DNA of 64,000 nt from JADLBR01 sp020847615 (GCA_026646655.1 JAPKHT010000005.1:1-64000); one strand, 5' to 3'; shown: positions 8,557-18,250, counted from the stretch's first letter. The notes: generated by a model from the sequence alone, not told the origin. Translations and numbers: made by a program.

Positions 8557-10530
8557 TCAGCGGGTCCAGCGGAGGCGGTGGGAGATGGGGCGACGCTGGT
8601 CTGGGCCGAGCTGGGGGAGTCTGGCGATGGGGGGTTCGGCGCGATCGGCCGGGCCGAGCCGTTCGGCGGCGAGCGCCTTGATGTGTGACCATCTGGGGTC
8701 CTGGGTTTCCGGGGCGCCCGTGATCTGTCGCAGGAGGCTGCGCCAGTCGGTGAGCAGGCGGTCGATGTCGCCGATGCCGGAGTGGTCGGTGGTCAATTGG
8801 CCGCGGCGCCGGTCGCCCTCGAGGAGTTCTCGCAGGACGGAGGCGCCTCCGGCGCCGTATTGCGGGGGGATGCCGAAGGTGAGGTATCCCTCGATGGAGA
8901 ATCGGCCATAGGCCCTGTTGCAGGCGATCGCGAGGCGCCCGGACCACCGGGGCTCATCGCCGCAGAACCGCTCTCCCGCGAAGAGGTTGGCGAGATCCAG
9001 AAGCAGATCCTCGGTGGGATAGAGGGGGTCTTCGACGGCCGCCGCGACGGCGAGGCCCTCTGGGCCCAGAAAGAAGGAGGCGATGAGGCCGCGCTCCGTG
9101 AGTCGGAGTTCACGGTCGATCAGGCCGATGCGGGTCCATTGCCAGAGGAGGGATGGGTCGGGCGGCAGGGACAGGCAATCGGCGCGATGGGGGCATGTCG
9201 CGCAGCCGCGGAAGGGGCGGCGGGTGCGGCGCACGAGGCGCGCGCGTCCGGTGTCGGTGGCAAGATGGCAAGGCAGATCCTCGTCGGCGAGGAGGGCGGT
9301 GTGCTCGACGCCCATGCGGGGCGGCTCGCGCGTGAGGAGGCTCGCGGCGAATCGCGGGGCGGCGAGGCGGAGGTTCTCTCCGGTGGCGGCGAGGCGCAGG
9401 AGAGACGCCCACGGGAGGGCGGGGGCGCGGCGGAGGCGGAGGGGTCGGGCCTGGCCCAGGCGGGGAGAGTCGTGGCAGGCGAGGAGGTAACCGGTTTCGT
9501 CGAGGCCGCGGCGCCCGGCGCGGCCGATCATCTGGAGCAGGTCGTGCGGGGCGATCTCGTATTCGATGCCCTCGGCGGAAAACCGGTCGCGTGTGATCAG
9601 GACGGAGCGGAGCGAGAAATTGATGCCGGCGCTGAGCCCGAGGGTGGCGACGACGACGCGGAGCTGGCCCGCCTTGGCGAGGGGCTCGATCACCCCGGCG
9701 CGCTGCTCGTAACTCAGGCCGCTGTGGTGGTAGGCGATCCGCGATTGGAGGAGTTTCTCGAGACCGGGGCTGAGGAGGGCGCGCTGGGCATCGGCGAGCG
9801 CGAGGGGATCGGGGGCGGGCAGCGCGCGCGCGAGCTGGCGCGCGAGTTTCTCGGCGTCCTGGCGGTGCGGGGCAAAGACGAGGATGGGGCCGAGATCCTC
9901 GCGGAGGGCGGACGCGATGCGCGTGGGCCAGTATCCCTCGATCCCGGCGGGGGGGCGCCTGGCGAGATCGTCGAGGTCGACTTCCTCGATCGGCACGGGC
10001 CGTTCCGCGTGGCGGACGACCCGGACAGCGCGCCCAAGGCGGCGGAGCCATTCGCCGATCTCATCGGGGTTGGCGACGCACCCGCTGAGCAGGAGCAACT
10101 GGACTTGACTGGGCAGGGAGATGATGGCGCCCTCGTAATGGTTGCCGCGGTTGGGGTCGGCGATCCACTGGTATTCGTCGATGACCACGGTGCGGGCGGC
10201 GGTGCCGTCCCCGAGGGCGCCCTGCGCGGCCTCGAGCGTCGCGACGACGACGGGGGCGTCGGTGGCGTGGGAGACGTCGCCGGTCATGATGCCCGTCCGC
10301 CATCCTCGGGAACGCCACTCCGCGAATTTGTCGTTGGCGAGCGCGCGGGTCGGCACGGTGTAGAGTGTCTTGCGACCGCAGGCGCCGCCCTCGACGAATT
10401 TTTCGAAAACGAAGGTCTTGCCGGCGCCGGTCGGGGCGTCGATGATGACATCGGAGCCGCCGCGGAGCGCCGAAATGGCCTCCATCTGCCAGGGGTCGGG
10501 AATCAAGACGTTCTGCAGCGCGCTGAACAC
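8557..10530 (-). CDS. Ski2-like superfamily 2 DNA/RNA helicase
   Basis: A 657-residue SF2 helicase. Motif I is Ala-Pro-Thr-Gly-Ala-Gly-Lys-Thr (about residues 35-42), motif II is Asp-Glu-Tyr-Gln instead of DEAH/DECH, and the C-terminal RecA domain ends with Gln-Met-Ile-Gly-Arg-Ala-Gly-Arg-Arg-Gly. A Tyr-His-His-Ser-Gly-Leu segment (residues about 272-277) is typical of Ski2/Hel308-type enzymes. A small Cys cluster, Cys-x2-Cys-x5-Cys, follows the helicase core. Start GTG 10530 lacks a good ribosome binding site, but the frame closes soon upstream. The gene is divergent from obg. The substrate cannot be told from sequence. Confidence 0.85.
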   Translation of the reverse strand: MFSALQNVLIPDPWQMEAISALRGGSDVIIDAPTGAGKTFVFEKFVEGGACGRKTLYTVPTRALANDKFAEWRSRGWRTGIMTGDVSHATDAPVVVATLEAAQGALGDGTAARTVVIDEYQWIADPNRGNHYEGAIISLPSQVQLLLLSGCVANPDEIGEWLRRLGRAVRVVRHAERPVPIEEVDLDDLARRPPAGIEGYWPTRIASALREDLGPILVFAPHRQDAEKLARQLARALPAPDPLALADAQRALLSPGLEKLLQSRIAYHHSGLSYEQRAGVIEPLAKAGQLRVVVATLGLSAGINFSLRSVLITRDRFSAEGIEYEIAPHDLLQMIGRAGRRGLDETGYLLACHDSPRLGQARPLRLRRAPALPWASLLRLAATGENLRLAAPRFAASLLTREPPRMGVEHTALLADEDLPCHLATDTGRARLVRRTRRPFRGCATCPHRADCLSLPPDPSLLWQWTRIGLIDRELRLTERGLIASFFLGPEGLAVAAAVEDPLYPTEDLLLDLANLFAGERFCGDEPRWSGRLAIACNRAYGRFSIEGYLTFGIPPQYGAGGASVLRELLEGDRRRGQLTTDHSGIGDIDRLLTDWRSLLRQITGAPETQDPRWSHIKALAAERLGPADRAEPPIARLPQLGPDQRRPISHRLRWTR

Positions 10531-10599
10531 GGCAGAAGGAATGTGGAGCCCGATGGCGGCAGGTCAACGGCCGTTGTCGGGGAAAGCGGAGGCAGGCTG

Positions 10600-11688
10600 G
10601 TGTTCATTGATTGCGTGATCATAAAGGCGGTGGCCGGCGATGGCGGGAACGGCTGCCGGAGTTTTCGGCGGGAGGCATTTGTGCCGCGTGGCGGTCCGGA
10701 CGGCGGGGACGGCGGGAGGGGTGGCGACATCGTGTTCGAGGTGGACCGGAACGTGTCGGATCTCTCGCGCCTGAAGTTCGCGCCACTCTTGAAGGGAAAG
10801 CACGGGGGGCACGGACGGGGAGGCGGCAAGCACGGGCGGAGTGCCCCGGAGGTCGTGGTGAAGATCCCTCCGGGCACGGTGGTGTACCGGTTGCCCGACG
10901 CGACGGAGACTGGGGAGTCCGGGGATCAGGGCTTGGGCGGGCGGCCCGACCCGGAGCGCGACGGGTTGCCGGTCGTGACGGATCTGGTGGAGGAGGGCAG
11001 GCGTTTCGTCCTCTGCCGCGGGGGCAAGGGCGGACGGGGCAACGCGCGCTTCAAGTCGGCGACGAACCGAGCGCCCACGGAGTTTGAATCGGGCGGGGAG
11101 GGGCAGGCGGGGCGGTTCTTCCTCGAGCTGAAGATGATCGCCGACGTCGGCCTGGTGGGTTTCCCGAACGCGGGGAAATCGACGCTGTTGCGGGCGATAT
11201 CGGCGGCGCGGCCGAAGGTGGCCCCGTATCCATTTACGACGCTGGAGCCGCACCTGGGCATCGTGGAGATGGGGGAGACGTGGCAGAGGTACACGGTCGC
11301 GGACGTGCCGGGGCTCGTGGAGGGCGCGCATCGGGGCGTGGGGCTGGGGCACGAGTTCCTGCGTCACATTGAGCGCTGCCGCACGCTGCTGTTCGTGCTG
11401 GACGTGGCCGGTTCGGAGGGGCGCGACGCCGGGGACGACTTTCGGCAGCTGAGGGAGGAGCTCAAGCGCCATGGTCGCGGGTTGGCCGAGAAGGCATTCA
11501 TGGTGGTGGCCAACAAGATGGATCTGCCTTCGGCGGAGGCGGGCCTGAAGGCATTCCGCCGCCGCCACCGGTGCCGGGTGATGCCGGTTTCGTCCGAGCG
11601 GGGTGATGGGATAGAGCCATTGAAAGAAGAGCTCGGGCGCTGGGTGCGGGATGCGGGATCCCGCGATGGGAAGCGGCTGGAAATCTGA
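10600..11688 (+). CDS. obg: GTPase Obg/CgtA
   Basis: A 362-residue ribosome-associated GTPase. The Gly-rich Obg fold (residues 1-158) shows Ala-Gly-Asp-Gly-Gly-Asn-Gly and Gly-Gly-Pro-Asp-Gly-Gly-Asp-Gly-Gly-Arg-Gly-Gly. The G domain has G1 Gly-Phe-Pro-Asn-Ala-Gly-Lys-Ser-Thr (about 187), switch Pro-Phe-Thr-Thr-Leu-x-Pro, Asp-Val-Pro-Gly-Leu and Asn-Lys-Met-Asp. It ends after the G domain, without a C-terminal OCT extension. The start is GTG 10600, with a GGAGG at 10588-10592. Although the frame stays open far upstream, that part is the shadow of the helicase gene. Obg acts in large-subunit maturation and stress signalling. Confidence 0.95.
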   Translation: MFIDCVIIKAVAGDGGNGCRSFRREAFVPRGGPDGGDGGRGGDIVFEVDRNVSDLSRLKFAPLLKGKHGGHGRGGGKHGRSAPEVVVKIPPGTVVYRLPDATETGESGDQGLGGRPDPERDGLPVVTDLVEEGRRFVLCRGGKGGRGNARFKSATNRAPTEFESGGEGQAGRFFLELKMIADVGLVGFPNAGKSTLLRAISAARPKVAPYPFTTLEPHLGIVEMGETWQRYTVADVPGLVEGAHRGVGLGHEFLRHIERCRTLLFVLDVAGSEGRDAGDDFRQLREELKRHGRGLAEKAFMVVANKMDLPSAEAGLKAFRRRHRCRVMPVSSERGDGIEPLKEELGRWVRDAGSRDGKRLEI

Positions 11689-11715
11689 CGGGGGAGCGTC
11701 TACACAGGGGGGGCA

Positions 11716-13230
11716 ATGTCTGGCAGGTTATTCCGGGTTCTGATTCTGGTGCCTTGGCTGGGGGCCATCACGGCGACCGCGGCGGAGGATGCCCCTTCGG
11801 TTCGCCGGGCGCCGCCGGAGGTGCTGAGCGTCGACCCGAAGGACTGCATCGCCCGGGCGCTGGAGCAGAATCTGGAGCTCCAGGTTGACCGGATCGCGCC
11901 GCTGCTCGAGAGGGCTGATTGGACGGCGGCCCGCGGGCGGTTCGAGCCGGAGATGGGCATGTCGGCCGAGTGGGAGGATGCGACCTCGCCCATTTTCCCG
12001 GCCGACAGGATCCCGGGCGGGAGGCGCTCTGACGAGAACGAGTACACGCGATACGAGGGCTCGCTGGGGGGCCTATTGCCCACGGGGTTGTCCTACGACA
12101 TCGCGACGGGGGCGAACAATCGCGAGAGCATTCCGACGGCCTTTCAGAGCAGGTGGAGCACGGATCTGGGGATCACCCTGACGCAGCCGCTGCTGCGGGA
12201 CGCGGGATTCGGTGTCCAGATGGCGGACATCCGGATCGCGCGCAAGGGTGCCCAGGCCGCGGATGCCGAGTTCCGATATCAGGTGAGCCGGACGGTGGCC
12301 GACGTGCTCAACGCCTATGTCGAGTTGATCTTCCGGAGGGACAACCTGACGGCGAGGCAGGAGGCGCTCGATCTGGCGACGCAATTGCTCAAGGACAACG
12401 AGGCGCGCCTGAACATCGGCGTCATGTCGCCGCTGGACGTCTCGCAGGCCCGGACCGAGGTGGCGACGCAGACGCAGACCGTCATCGAGGCGGAGCGGGC
12501 CTTGCGGGAGGCGCAGAACGACCTGAAGCGGCTGATGTTCCGCGACATGGGCCCTTACCTTCAGACGCGGCTGGTGCCGACCGAATTGCCGCCGGTGCCG
12601 TCGTTCGCCGACCCGGTCCTGAACGTGGTCCACGCGCTGGAGTACAGGCCCGACCTGACGGAGAGGCGGCTGCGCCTCGAGCAGGCGGGGATCCGGCTGC
12701 GCAAGGCGAAGAACGCGCTGCTCCCGTACGTGAACGCCTTTGGCGGTTACGCGCTGCTGGGCCTGGAGAATTCCATCGACGAGTCATACGAGACGACGGT
12801 GGACGCCTATGACCGGGTGTGGTCCGTGGGCGTCGAGGTCAAGATACCGCTGGGCATGAGCGAGGAGCGGGGCAGGAAGCAGCGCGCGCAATTGGAGGAG
12901 GAGCGCGCGGTGCTGGCGGTTGAGCAGCTGGAGCAAGACATCATCGTGGAGGTGGACAATGCCGCGCAGGCGGTGCTGGCCAACCAGAAGAAGGTGGACG
13001 CGGCGCGAGAGGCCCGGCAGTACGCGTACGAGTCGCTGATGGCGGAGCAGGAGAAGCTCAACGCGGGGGCGTCGACGACGTTCGTGGTCGCCCAGCTACA
13101 GCGCGACCTGGCGATCGCCCGGAGCAACGAGCTGAGGGCCTACGCGGACTGGCAGAAGTCGGTCGTGGAACTGGCGCACCGCGAGGGGACCCTCCTGATG
13201 CGGCTCGAGATCACGTTCACTGAACTTTGA
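11716..13230 (+). CDS. TolC-family outer membrane efflux protein
   Basis: A 504-residue protein with a signal peptide (first about 22 residues ending Thr-Ala-Ala-Ala) and two OEP halves. The first shows Cys-Ile-Ala-Arg-Ala-Leu-Glu-Gln-Asn-Leu-Glu-Leu, and long Ala/Gln/Glu-rich helices run across residues 175-300 and 360-480. TolC-type proteins trimerise into an outer-membrane channel for tripartite efflux or type I secretion. No adaptor or inner-membrane pump gene is adjacent, so the partner must be elsewhere. It starts 27 bp after obg on the same strand and overlaps the convergent heparinase-like gene by 14 bp at the 3' end. Confidence 0.88.
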   Translation: MSGRLFRVLILVPWLGAITATAAEDAPSVRRAPPEVLSVDPKDCIARALEQNLELQVDRIAPLLERADWTAARGRFEPEMGMSAEWEDATSPIFPADRIPGGRRSDENEYTRYEGSLGGLLPTGLSYDIATGANNRESIPTAFQSRWSTDLGITLTQPLLRDAGFGVQMADIRIARKGAQAADAEFRYQVSRTVADVLNAYVELIFRRDNLTARQEALDLATQLLKDNEARLNIGVMSPLDVSQARTEVATQTQTVIEAERALREAQNDLKRLMFRDMGPYLQTRLVPTELPPVPSFADPVLNVVHALEYRPDLTERRLRLEQAGIRLRKAKNALLPYVNAFGGYALLGLENSIDESYETTVDAYDRVWSVGVEVKIPLGMSEERGRKQRAQLEEERAVLAVEQLEQDIIVEVDNAAQAVLANQKKVDAAREARQYAYESLMAEQEKLNAGASTTFVVAQLQRDLAIARSNELRAYADWQKSVVELAHREGTLLMRLEITFTEL

Positions 13231-15520
13231 TGGCATCGAGCGGGGAGGCCGGGCCGCCCCCGAGCGCGTACATCGCGTCGAAATCCCTGGGTTCCCATTC
13301 GCCGCCGGGCCTGAACCTGGCCTCGATGTCGCCGGAGGTGGCGCGCTTGCCGAGCGGGAACCGGTCGGCGCCGAAGAGGCCCACGCACGTGGGCTCGTCC
13401 TTGAGGCGCGCGGCGACCACCATCTCCGCCTGGCCGGAGAGGCCCATGACGCCGACGGTCTTCGTCCCGATGGCGGCGCGTCCCTCGAAGGTGATGCCAT
13501 CCTCGAAATCGATCTGGAATCCGAGGATGTCGCCCTCGGTTCCGAGCGAGGCGTGCACGGGACCCGCGAGGCGGCTCTCTGGGCCATAGGGCTGGATGTA
13601 GGTGGCGATGATCTGGTTTTCCTCGCCTCGCCACGTCACGTGGACGTCGGTCTTGGGGACACGCTCGCCGTACGAGCGGAAGCACCAGCCGCGGGGCGGC
13701 GACTCCTGGCCACGGAATAGATCGATGCGCACGGGTGCCCCGCTCAGGAAATGGAGGGCGAGGTTCTGGCCGGGGGATTCGGTCCAAACGGACATGAACT
13801 CCTCGCTCGAGGCGATGTCCTTCTCGAGGAAATCGGGGCCCATGTGCCAGACGAGCGAATGGTCGTGCTCGCCCTTCACGCGCAGCGCGTCGATGACGAT
13901 CCAGCCGCGTCCGCGGAGCCAGAGGACGCGGCGCTGATGCCGGGCCTGGATGGAGCCGCCGGGCCCGAAGCCGTCGGCGTATTCGCCCTCGGCGTACTCG
14001 AAGAACTGGCCCCGGAGGTAGCGGTTCTGGAGCGGCGAGGCCTCCGCCGCGCGGAGGTCGGGTGCGCCGCCGGCCTCGCGCATGCCCCTGCGGCACTGGC
14101 CGACGCCGTCGACAAGGATGGTGTTGTGGGCGTGGCTGGAGACCGCGTACTCGTTCATGAGCCGGTCGCGGTCGGTCCGCTCGTTGAAGCTGTAGTGGCC
14201 GGAATCGACGAGGAGGTCGCGTCCTCCGGCGGTGACGCAGAGGCTGAGGCAGTCCTCGTGCATGATCCCGGCCCCGAAATCGCTGGCCTTGAAGAGGAGA
14301 AAGTGGGCGTCCTTCTCCCAGTCGCTGCGCATGGCGAAGTAGCCGCCGAAGGGCATGGCCGCGGAACTGGCGGGCGGCTCGGAGCCCTCCTTGCCGGAGG
14401 TCGCGATGAAGCGCACGTCCTCGAGTTCAAAGAAGTCGGTCCACTCGCGGAAGAGGGGCTCGAGGTCGGTGTGCCAGGTATGGCCGATGCGGGCCATCTG
14501 GCGCAGGGGCGTGGCCGCGTAAGCGAGGAAACGGATGCGCCTGCGCGCCGCGTCTTGGAGGGGCGTGCGGCGGGAGCGGGGCGCGTCGCCGAGGATCTCG
14601 AGGATGCCCTTGATGAGGGCGACGAGTTCGGCGTTGTTCTCCAGGGACTGCTCGACGTCGCTGCCGTCCGCGAACATATGGCGGCGGGTGGCGTGGCCGA
14701 GGCGCTCGATGGCGACCGCGAAGGCGGCGTTGGCTGAGCCAAACTCGGGCAGCATGATGGCGATCTCGAGAAGCGCGGCGGCGCCGATCGCGAAGTCCGA
14801 GGGCGACTCCTCGTGGGGGTTGTTGACGAGGATCTGGGCGTGCTCGCCGGCGATGGAGGACAGGATGCGGAAGAGCCGCCTGGTGTCGATGAGGGTGCTG
14901 CCGCCGATGCGGGAGAGGCCCAGGAGCCAGCTCTGGGCGCGCCTGGCACAGACGGGGGCGGTCCACGCGCCATGGCGGGAGCGGTGTCCGTCGGGGAGCC
15001 TGTAGAAACCCTCGCCGTTGGCGCCCGCGATGCCGTCGGCGAAGACCATGGGCCTAGAGGGGGTGAAATCGAGGGCCTCGCAGCCGTAGTCGTGACGGTC
15101 GAGGAAGTCCTCGACGATCTCGATCCAGCGGGAGGCGTAGCGGTCGTCGCCGGTCTGCTCGTAGGCATGGACGAGGGGGGCGAGCCACTCTTGGGCGGCG
15201 AGGCGCTGGGTCCATTCGGGGTCGGCGTCTGCGCGGAGGAGCCAGTTGATGGGACGTCCGATGTCGGTGAGCGGGGCGTTGAGCAGGGCCACCTTGCCCT
15301 CGAGGGCGAGGGCGGCTTTCTTGAGCGAGTCCTCGGGCTCGATGTTTCGCCAGACCATGGGGCGGAAGGTGCGGACGCGGCCGCGGAGGTGGGCGCCGAG
15401 CCATTCGGTGGCGGCGGAGAGATCGCCTTTGATGACGAGTTGCTTGGCCTCGTCGAGGCCCTCCATCATGAGGTCGATCTGGGAGAGGTAGAGCTGGGCG
15501 TCGATCAGCGAGGTTTCCAT
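13217..15520 (-). CDS. Heparinase II/III-like protein
   Basis: A 767-residue protein. The N-terminal half is an all-helical (alpha/alpha toroid) region like that of alginate lyase and heparinase. The C-terminal half is a beta-sandwich with the heparinase II/III signature around residues 380-480, including Gly-Gly-Tyr-Phe-Ala-Met-Arg-Ser-Asp, His-Glu-Asp and Ser-His-Ala-His-Asn-Thr-Ile-Leu-Val-Asp-Gly. Such enzymes cleave uronic-acid-containing polysaccharides by beta-elimination. No obvious signal peptide follows ATG 15520. A longer frame back to 15622 is possible but unlikely. The true substrate cannot be read from sequence; the export genes at the left edge hint at a surface polysaccharide. 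Confidence 0.85.
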   Translation of the reverse strand: METSLIDAQLYLSQIDLMMEGLDEAKQLVIKGDLSAATEWLGAHLRGRVRTFRPMVWRNIEPEDSLKKAALALEGKVALLNAPLTDIGRPINWLLRADADPEWTQRLAAQEWLAPLVHAYEQTGDDRYASRWIEIVEDFLDRHDYGCEALDFTPSRPMVFADGIAGANGEGFYRLPDGHRSRHGAWTAPVCARRAQSWLLGLSRIGGSTLIDTRRLFRILSSIAGEHAQILVNNPHEESPSDFAIGAAALLEIAIMLPEFGSANAAFAVAIERLGHATRRHMFADGSDVEQSLENNAELVALIKGILEILGDAPRSRRTPLQDAARRRIRFLAYAATPLRQMARIGHTWHTDLEPLFREWTDFFELEDVRFIATSGKEGSEPPASSAAMPFGGYFAMRSDWEKDAHFLLFKASDFGAGIMHEDCLSLCVTAGGRDLLVDSGHYSFNERTDRDRLMNEYAVSSHAHNTILVDGVGQCRRGMREAGGAPDLRAAEASPLQNRYLRGQFFEYAEGEYADGFGPGGSIQARHQRRVLWLRGRGWIVIDALRVKGEHDHSLVWHMGPDFLEKDIASSEEFMSVWTESPGQNLALHFLSGAPVRIDLFRGQESPPRGWCFRSYGERVPKTDVHVTWRGEENQIIATYIQPYGPESRLAGPVHASLGTEGDILGFQIDFEDGITFEGRAAIGTKTVGVMGLSGQAEMVVAARLKDEPTCVGLFGADRFPLGKRATSGDIEARFRPGGEWEPRDFDAMYALGGGPASPLDAIKVQ

Positions 15521-15630
15521 GCGGGCACCGACTGCGTTTTCCAAGGGCCGGGCACTGCTTTGCCTTGCAACTCTCTGTCGCCCAGCCTGAAGGATGATAT
15601 CAGATGCGGGGCCGCATGGCAACAGCGGGT

Positions 15631-16278
15631 TCAGAGCGCGGCGATGGCGGCCATGATCTGGTCGGAGAGGGACTGGTAGGCATCCTGCCCGCGGGTGCCC
15701 GGCGCGGGCGCGGGGTGGTCGATGAGTCTGCCGATGGTGATGCTGACGGGGCGTGGGCGGATCCTGTTGGAGCCGCGGGGCCAGGCGGCGTGCGCGCCGC
15801 GGATGCGGACGGGCAGCACGGGCGCGTTCGCTTTTGCGACGAGGAGGCCGACGCCGGGTTGGCCGGGCTGGAGGTTGCCGTCATAGCTGCGGGCGCCCTC
15901 GGGGAAAACGACGAGGGGCTGGCCGGCCTCGATGGTGCGTATGGCGTTGCGGATGCCGCGGATGTCGGGCCTGTCCTGCACGATGGGCAGCACGTTGACC
16001 CTGGGCAGGAGAAAACCGAGGATGCGGTTATCGAAGAGGGTGTTCCGGGCGAAGTAGTGGATGGGATAGGGAAATGAAACCCCGATGAGGGGCGGGTCGA
16101 GGAAGCTCTCGTGGTTGGAGGCGATCAGGAACCCGCCGGGCGGGGGGATATTCTCGGCGCCGTGGATCTTGAGGCGGAACGCGGTGCGGTAGATGAGGCC
16201 GAAAGCGGTCTTGCCGAGGCCGTACCAGAACGGCGAGAAGTTGGGATCGGCGGAGGCGCCGGGGGTGGCTCGGTTCAT
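15631..16278 (-). CDS. plsC: 1-acyl-sn-glycerol-3-phosphate acyltransferase
   Basis: A 215-residue PlsC-family enzyme that transfers an acyl chain to the sn-2 position of lysophosphatidic acid at the inner membrane. The catalytic HX4D motif is Asn-His-Glu-Ser-Phe-Leu-Asp (about residues 55-61) and the substrate motif is Phe-Pro-Glu-Gly-Ala-Arg-Ser (about 123-129). Its ATG overlaps the cmk stop (ATGA), making it the last gene of the DUF2752-hisC-tyrA-aroA-cmk-plsC operon. The cmk-plsC pairing is common in several phyla and both products feed phospholipid or nucleotide supply. Confidence 0.93.
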   Translation of the reverse strand: MNRATPGASADPNFSPFWYGLGKTAFGLIYRTAFRLKIHGAENIPPPGGFLIASNHESFLDPPLIGVSFPYPIHYFARNTLFDNRILGFLLPRVNVLPIVQDRPDIRGIRNAIRTIEAGQPLVVFPEGARSYDGNLQPGQPGVGLLVAKANAPVLPVRIRGAHAAWPRGSNRIRPRPVSITIGRLIDHPAPAPGTRGQDAYQSLSDQIMAAIAAL

Positions 16279-16940
16279 GGTGTCGCGCCACCGGGAGGGC
16301 TGTGCCGAAGGCCGGCTTTCTCGAGGGAGGCGATCACGGCATCGACGACCTCGTCGATCGAAAGGGATGAGGAATCGATGACCTGGGCGTCCTGTGCGAT
16401 GCGCAGCGGGGCGACGGTCCGGCTTCGATCGATGTCGTCGCGGCGACCGATGGCATCCTGCTCGCCCTGGAGATGGCGGCGCGCCTCACGGACCTCGGGG
16501 CTGGCGTCGAGATAGAACTTGTGGCCCGTGTCGGGAAAGACGACGGAGCCGATGTCGCGGCCCTCCATGACCAGGGGCGCCAGTGGGCGGAGCGACCGCT
16601 GTTCTTCCACGAGGCGCGCCCGCACCTCGGGGACGCGCGCGACGAGGGCCACCGCGGAGGAGACCGTGGGGGAGCGCAGGTCCTCCGGGAGGATGGGGCC
16701 GTTGCATTCGAGGCGGGTCGCGCCCCCGCATATGATCGCGCGAAAGTCCATGCGGCGGGCGAAGTCGGCGACGGCCTCGGTCGCCGCGGGGTCGATGCCC
16801 TCGTGGAGGAGGCGCCAGGTGACGGCGCGATACATCGCTCCCGTGTCGACATAGGCGAAACCGAGCCGCGCGGCGACCCGGCGGGCGACGGTGCTCTTGC
16901 CCGAGGCGGAGGGTCCGTCGATGGCCACGACTGGGTTCAT
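16275..16940 (-). CDS. cmk: Cytidylate kinase
   Basis: A 221-residue kinase that phosphorylates CMP and dCMP. The P-loop is Gly-Pro-Ser-Ala-Ser-Gly-Lys-Ser-Thr (residues 9-17), followed by Tyr-Val-Asp-Thr-Gly-Ala-Met-Tyr-Arg, the CMP-binding signature. The Gly-Arg-Asp-Ile-Gly-Ser-Val-Val-Phe-Pro motif and the Asp-x2-Arg lid (Asp-Arg-Ser-Arg-Thr) are also present. Its start overlaps the aroA stop by ATGA and its stop overlaps plsC, so all three are probably translationally coupled. Confidence 0.95.
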   Translation of the reverse strand: MNPVVAIDGPSASGKSTVARRVAARLGFAYVDTGAMYRAVTWRLLHEGIDPAATEAVADFARRMDFRAIICGGATRLECNGPILPEDLRSPTVSSAVALVARVPEVRARLVEEQRSLRPLAPLVMEGRDIGSVVFPDTGHKFYLDASPEVREARRHLQGEQDAIGRRDDIDRSRTVAPLRIAQDAQVIDSSSLSIDEVVDAVIASLEKAGLRHSPPGGATP

Positions 16941-18250
16941 GCGCTGCCGCCTCTCTTGCGGCGTCGGTGGTGGAGGTGGGCGAGCTGTTCCTCAAAACCG
17001 GGGTAGGAGGTCCGGATGCAGTCGGTGTTGAGGATGCGGGTCTCGCCGCCGCAGAAGAGGCCGAGGATGGCGAAGGTCATGGCGATGCGGTGGTCGCCGA
17101 GGCTGTCGACGGTGGCCCCGTGGAGCGGAGATCCGCCCTGGATGAGGAGACCGTCTTGGGTCTCGTTCACGGGCACGCCAAAGGCGGCGAGATTGGTGGC
17201 GATCGCGGCGAGCCGGTCGGTCTCCTTGAACCGTAGCTCGCCGGCGTCCTTGATGACGGTGGTGCCATCGGCGAGCGCGCCGAGCACGGCGATGATGGGG
17301 ATCTCGTCGATGACGTTGGCGATGAGGGGGCCCTCGACGGTGGTTCCGTGGAGCGGCGCGCCGCGAACCTCGATCGTGCCGAAGGGCTCGATGGCGTCGG
17401 CGGAATCGAGGTTCTCGCGCATCTGGGCGCCCATGCGGAGGAGGACGGTCATGAGGCCGGTGCGGGTCGGGTTGAGGCCGAGGTTCTCGACGATCAGGCG
17501 CGCCCCGGGGAGCGCCGCGGCGGCGGCGATCCAGAATGCGGCGGAGGAGAAGTCGCCCGGGACATTGAAGTCCCTGGCCGCCGGGGTGCTGAGGCCCTGG
17601 ATGTGGGTGGTGAGCCCGTCGGTGCGCACGGGAAGCATGAAGTGGCGCATCATGCGTTCCGTGTGATCGCGGGACTGCTGGGGCTCGGTGACGGCGGTGC
17701 CGCCCTCGGCGAACATGCCGGCGAGGAGGACGCAGGATTTCACCTGGGCGCTCGCGACGGGGGAGTGGTGGTGGACGGAGTGGAGGCGGCTGGCCTGGAT
17801 GAGGAGGGGTGCCCTGTCGTTGCCGTTTTCGCTCTTGATGAGGGCGCCCATTTCGGTGAGGGGTTTGATGATGCGCGCCATGGGCCGGGACGTCAGCGAG
17901 GCATCGCCGGAGAGCCTGGAGGAGAACGGTTGGCCGGCGAGGATTCCGGCCAGCAGCCGCATGGAGGTGCCGGAGTTGCCGCAATCGATGGTTTCCAGGA
18001 CCTGGCGGCAGTCACCGCCGATGCCCGTGATCTCCAGGCGGTCACCGTCGGTGGATTCGACCTCGGCGCCGAGGGCCTGCATGGCGCGGAGGGTGCGGAC
18101 GCAGTCATCGCTGGGGAGGAACCCGGTGATGCGGCAGGTGCCCTTGGCGAGGCCGGCGAGCATGACCGCGCGATGCGACATGCTCTTGTCGCCGGGCACG
18201 CGCATTCGGGCGGCGATCCTCTTGATGCGCCTGACGCGGATCTCGCTCAT
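16937..18250 (-). CDS. aroA: 3-phosphoshikimate 1-carboxyvinyltransferase (EPSP synthase)
   Basis: A 437-residue enzyme of the shikimate pathway, joining phosphoenolpyruvate to shikimate-3-phosphate. Signature segments are Val-Pro-Gly-Asp-Lys-Ser-Met-Ser-His-Arg near residues 18-27, Asn-Ser-Gly-Thr-Ser-Met-Arg-Leu-Leu and the C-terminal Lys-Glu-Thr-Asp-Arg-Leu and Gly-Asp-His-Arg-Ile-Ala-Met. ATG 18250 begins one base after the tyrA stop. The open frame extends much further upstream, but only as a shadow of tyrA. Confidence 0.96.
   Translation of the reverse strand: MSEIRVRRIKRIAARMRVPGDKSMSHRAVMLAGLAKGTCRITGFLPSDDCVRTLRAMQALGAEVESTDGDRLEITGIGGDCRQVLETIDCGNSGTSMRLLAGILAGQPFSSRLSGDASLTSRPMARIIKPLTEMGALIKSENGNDRAPLLIQASRLHSVHHHSPVASAQVKSCVLLAGMFAEGGTAVTEPQQSRDHTERMMRHFMLPVRTDGLTTHIQGLSTPAARDFNVPGDFSSAAFWIAAAAALPGARLIVENLGLNPTRTGLMTVLLRMGAQMRENLDSADAIEPFGTIEVRGAPLHGTTVEGPLIANVIDEIPIIAVLGALADGTTVIKDAGELRFKETDRLAAIATNLAAFGVPVNETQDGLLIQGGSPLHGATVDSLGDHRIAMTFAILGLFCGGETRILNTDCIRTSYPGFEEQLAHLHHRRRKRGGSA

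Noticed and set aside
8782..10599. Long upstream extension of the obg frame
   Set aside because: Antisense to the helicase gene; GTG 10600 with GGAGG gives the normal Obg N-terminus.
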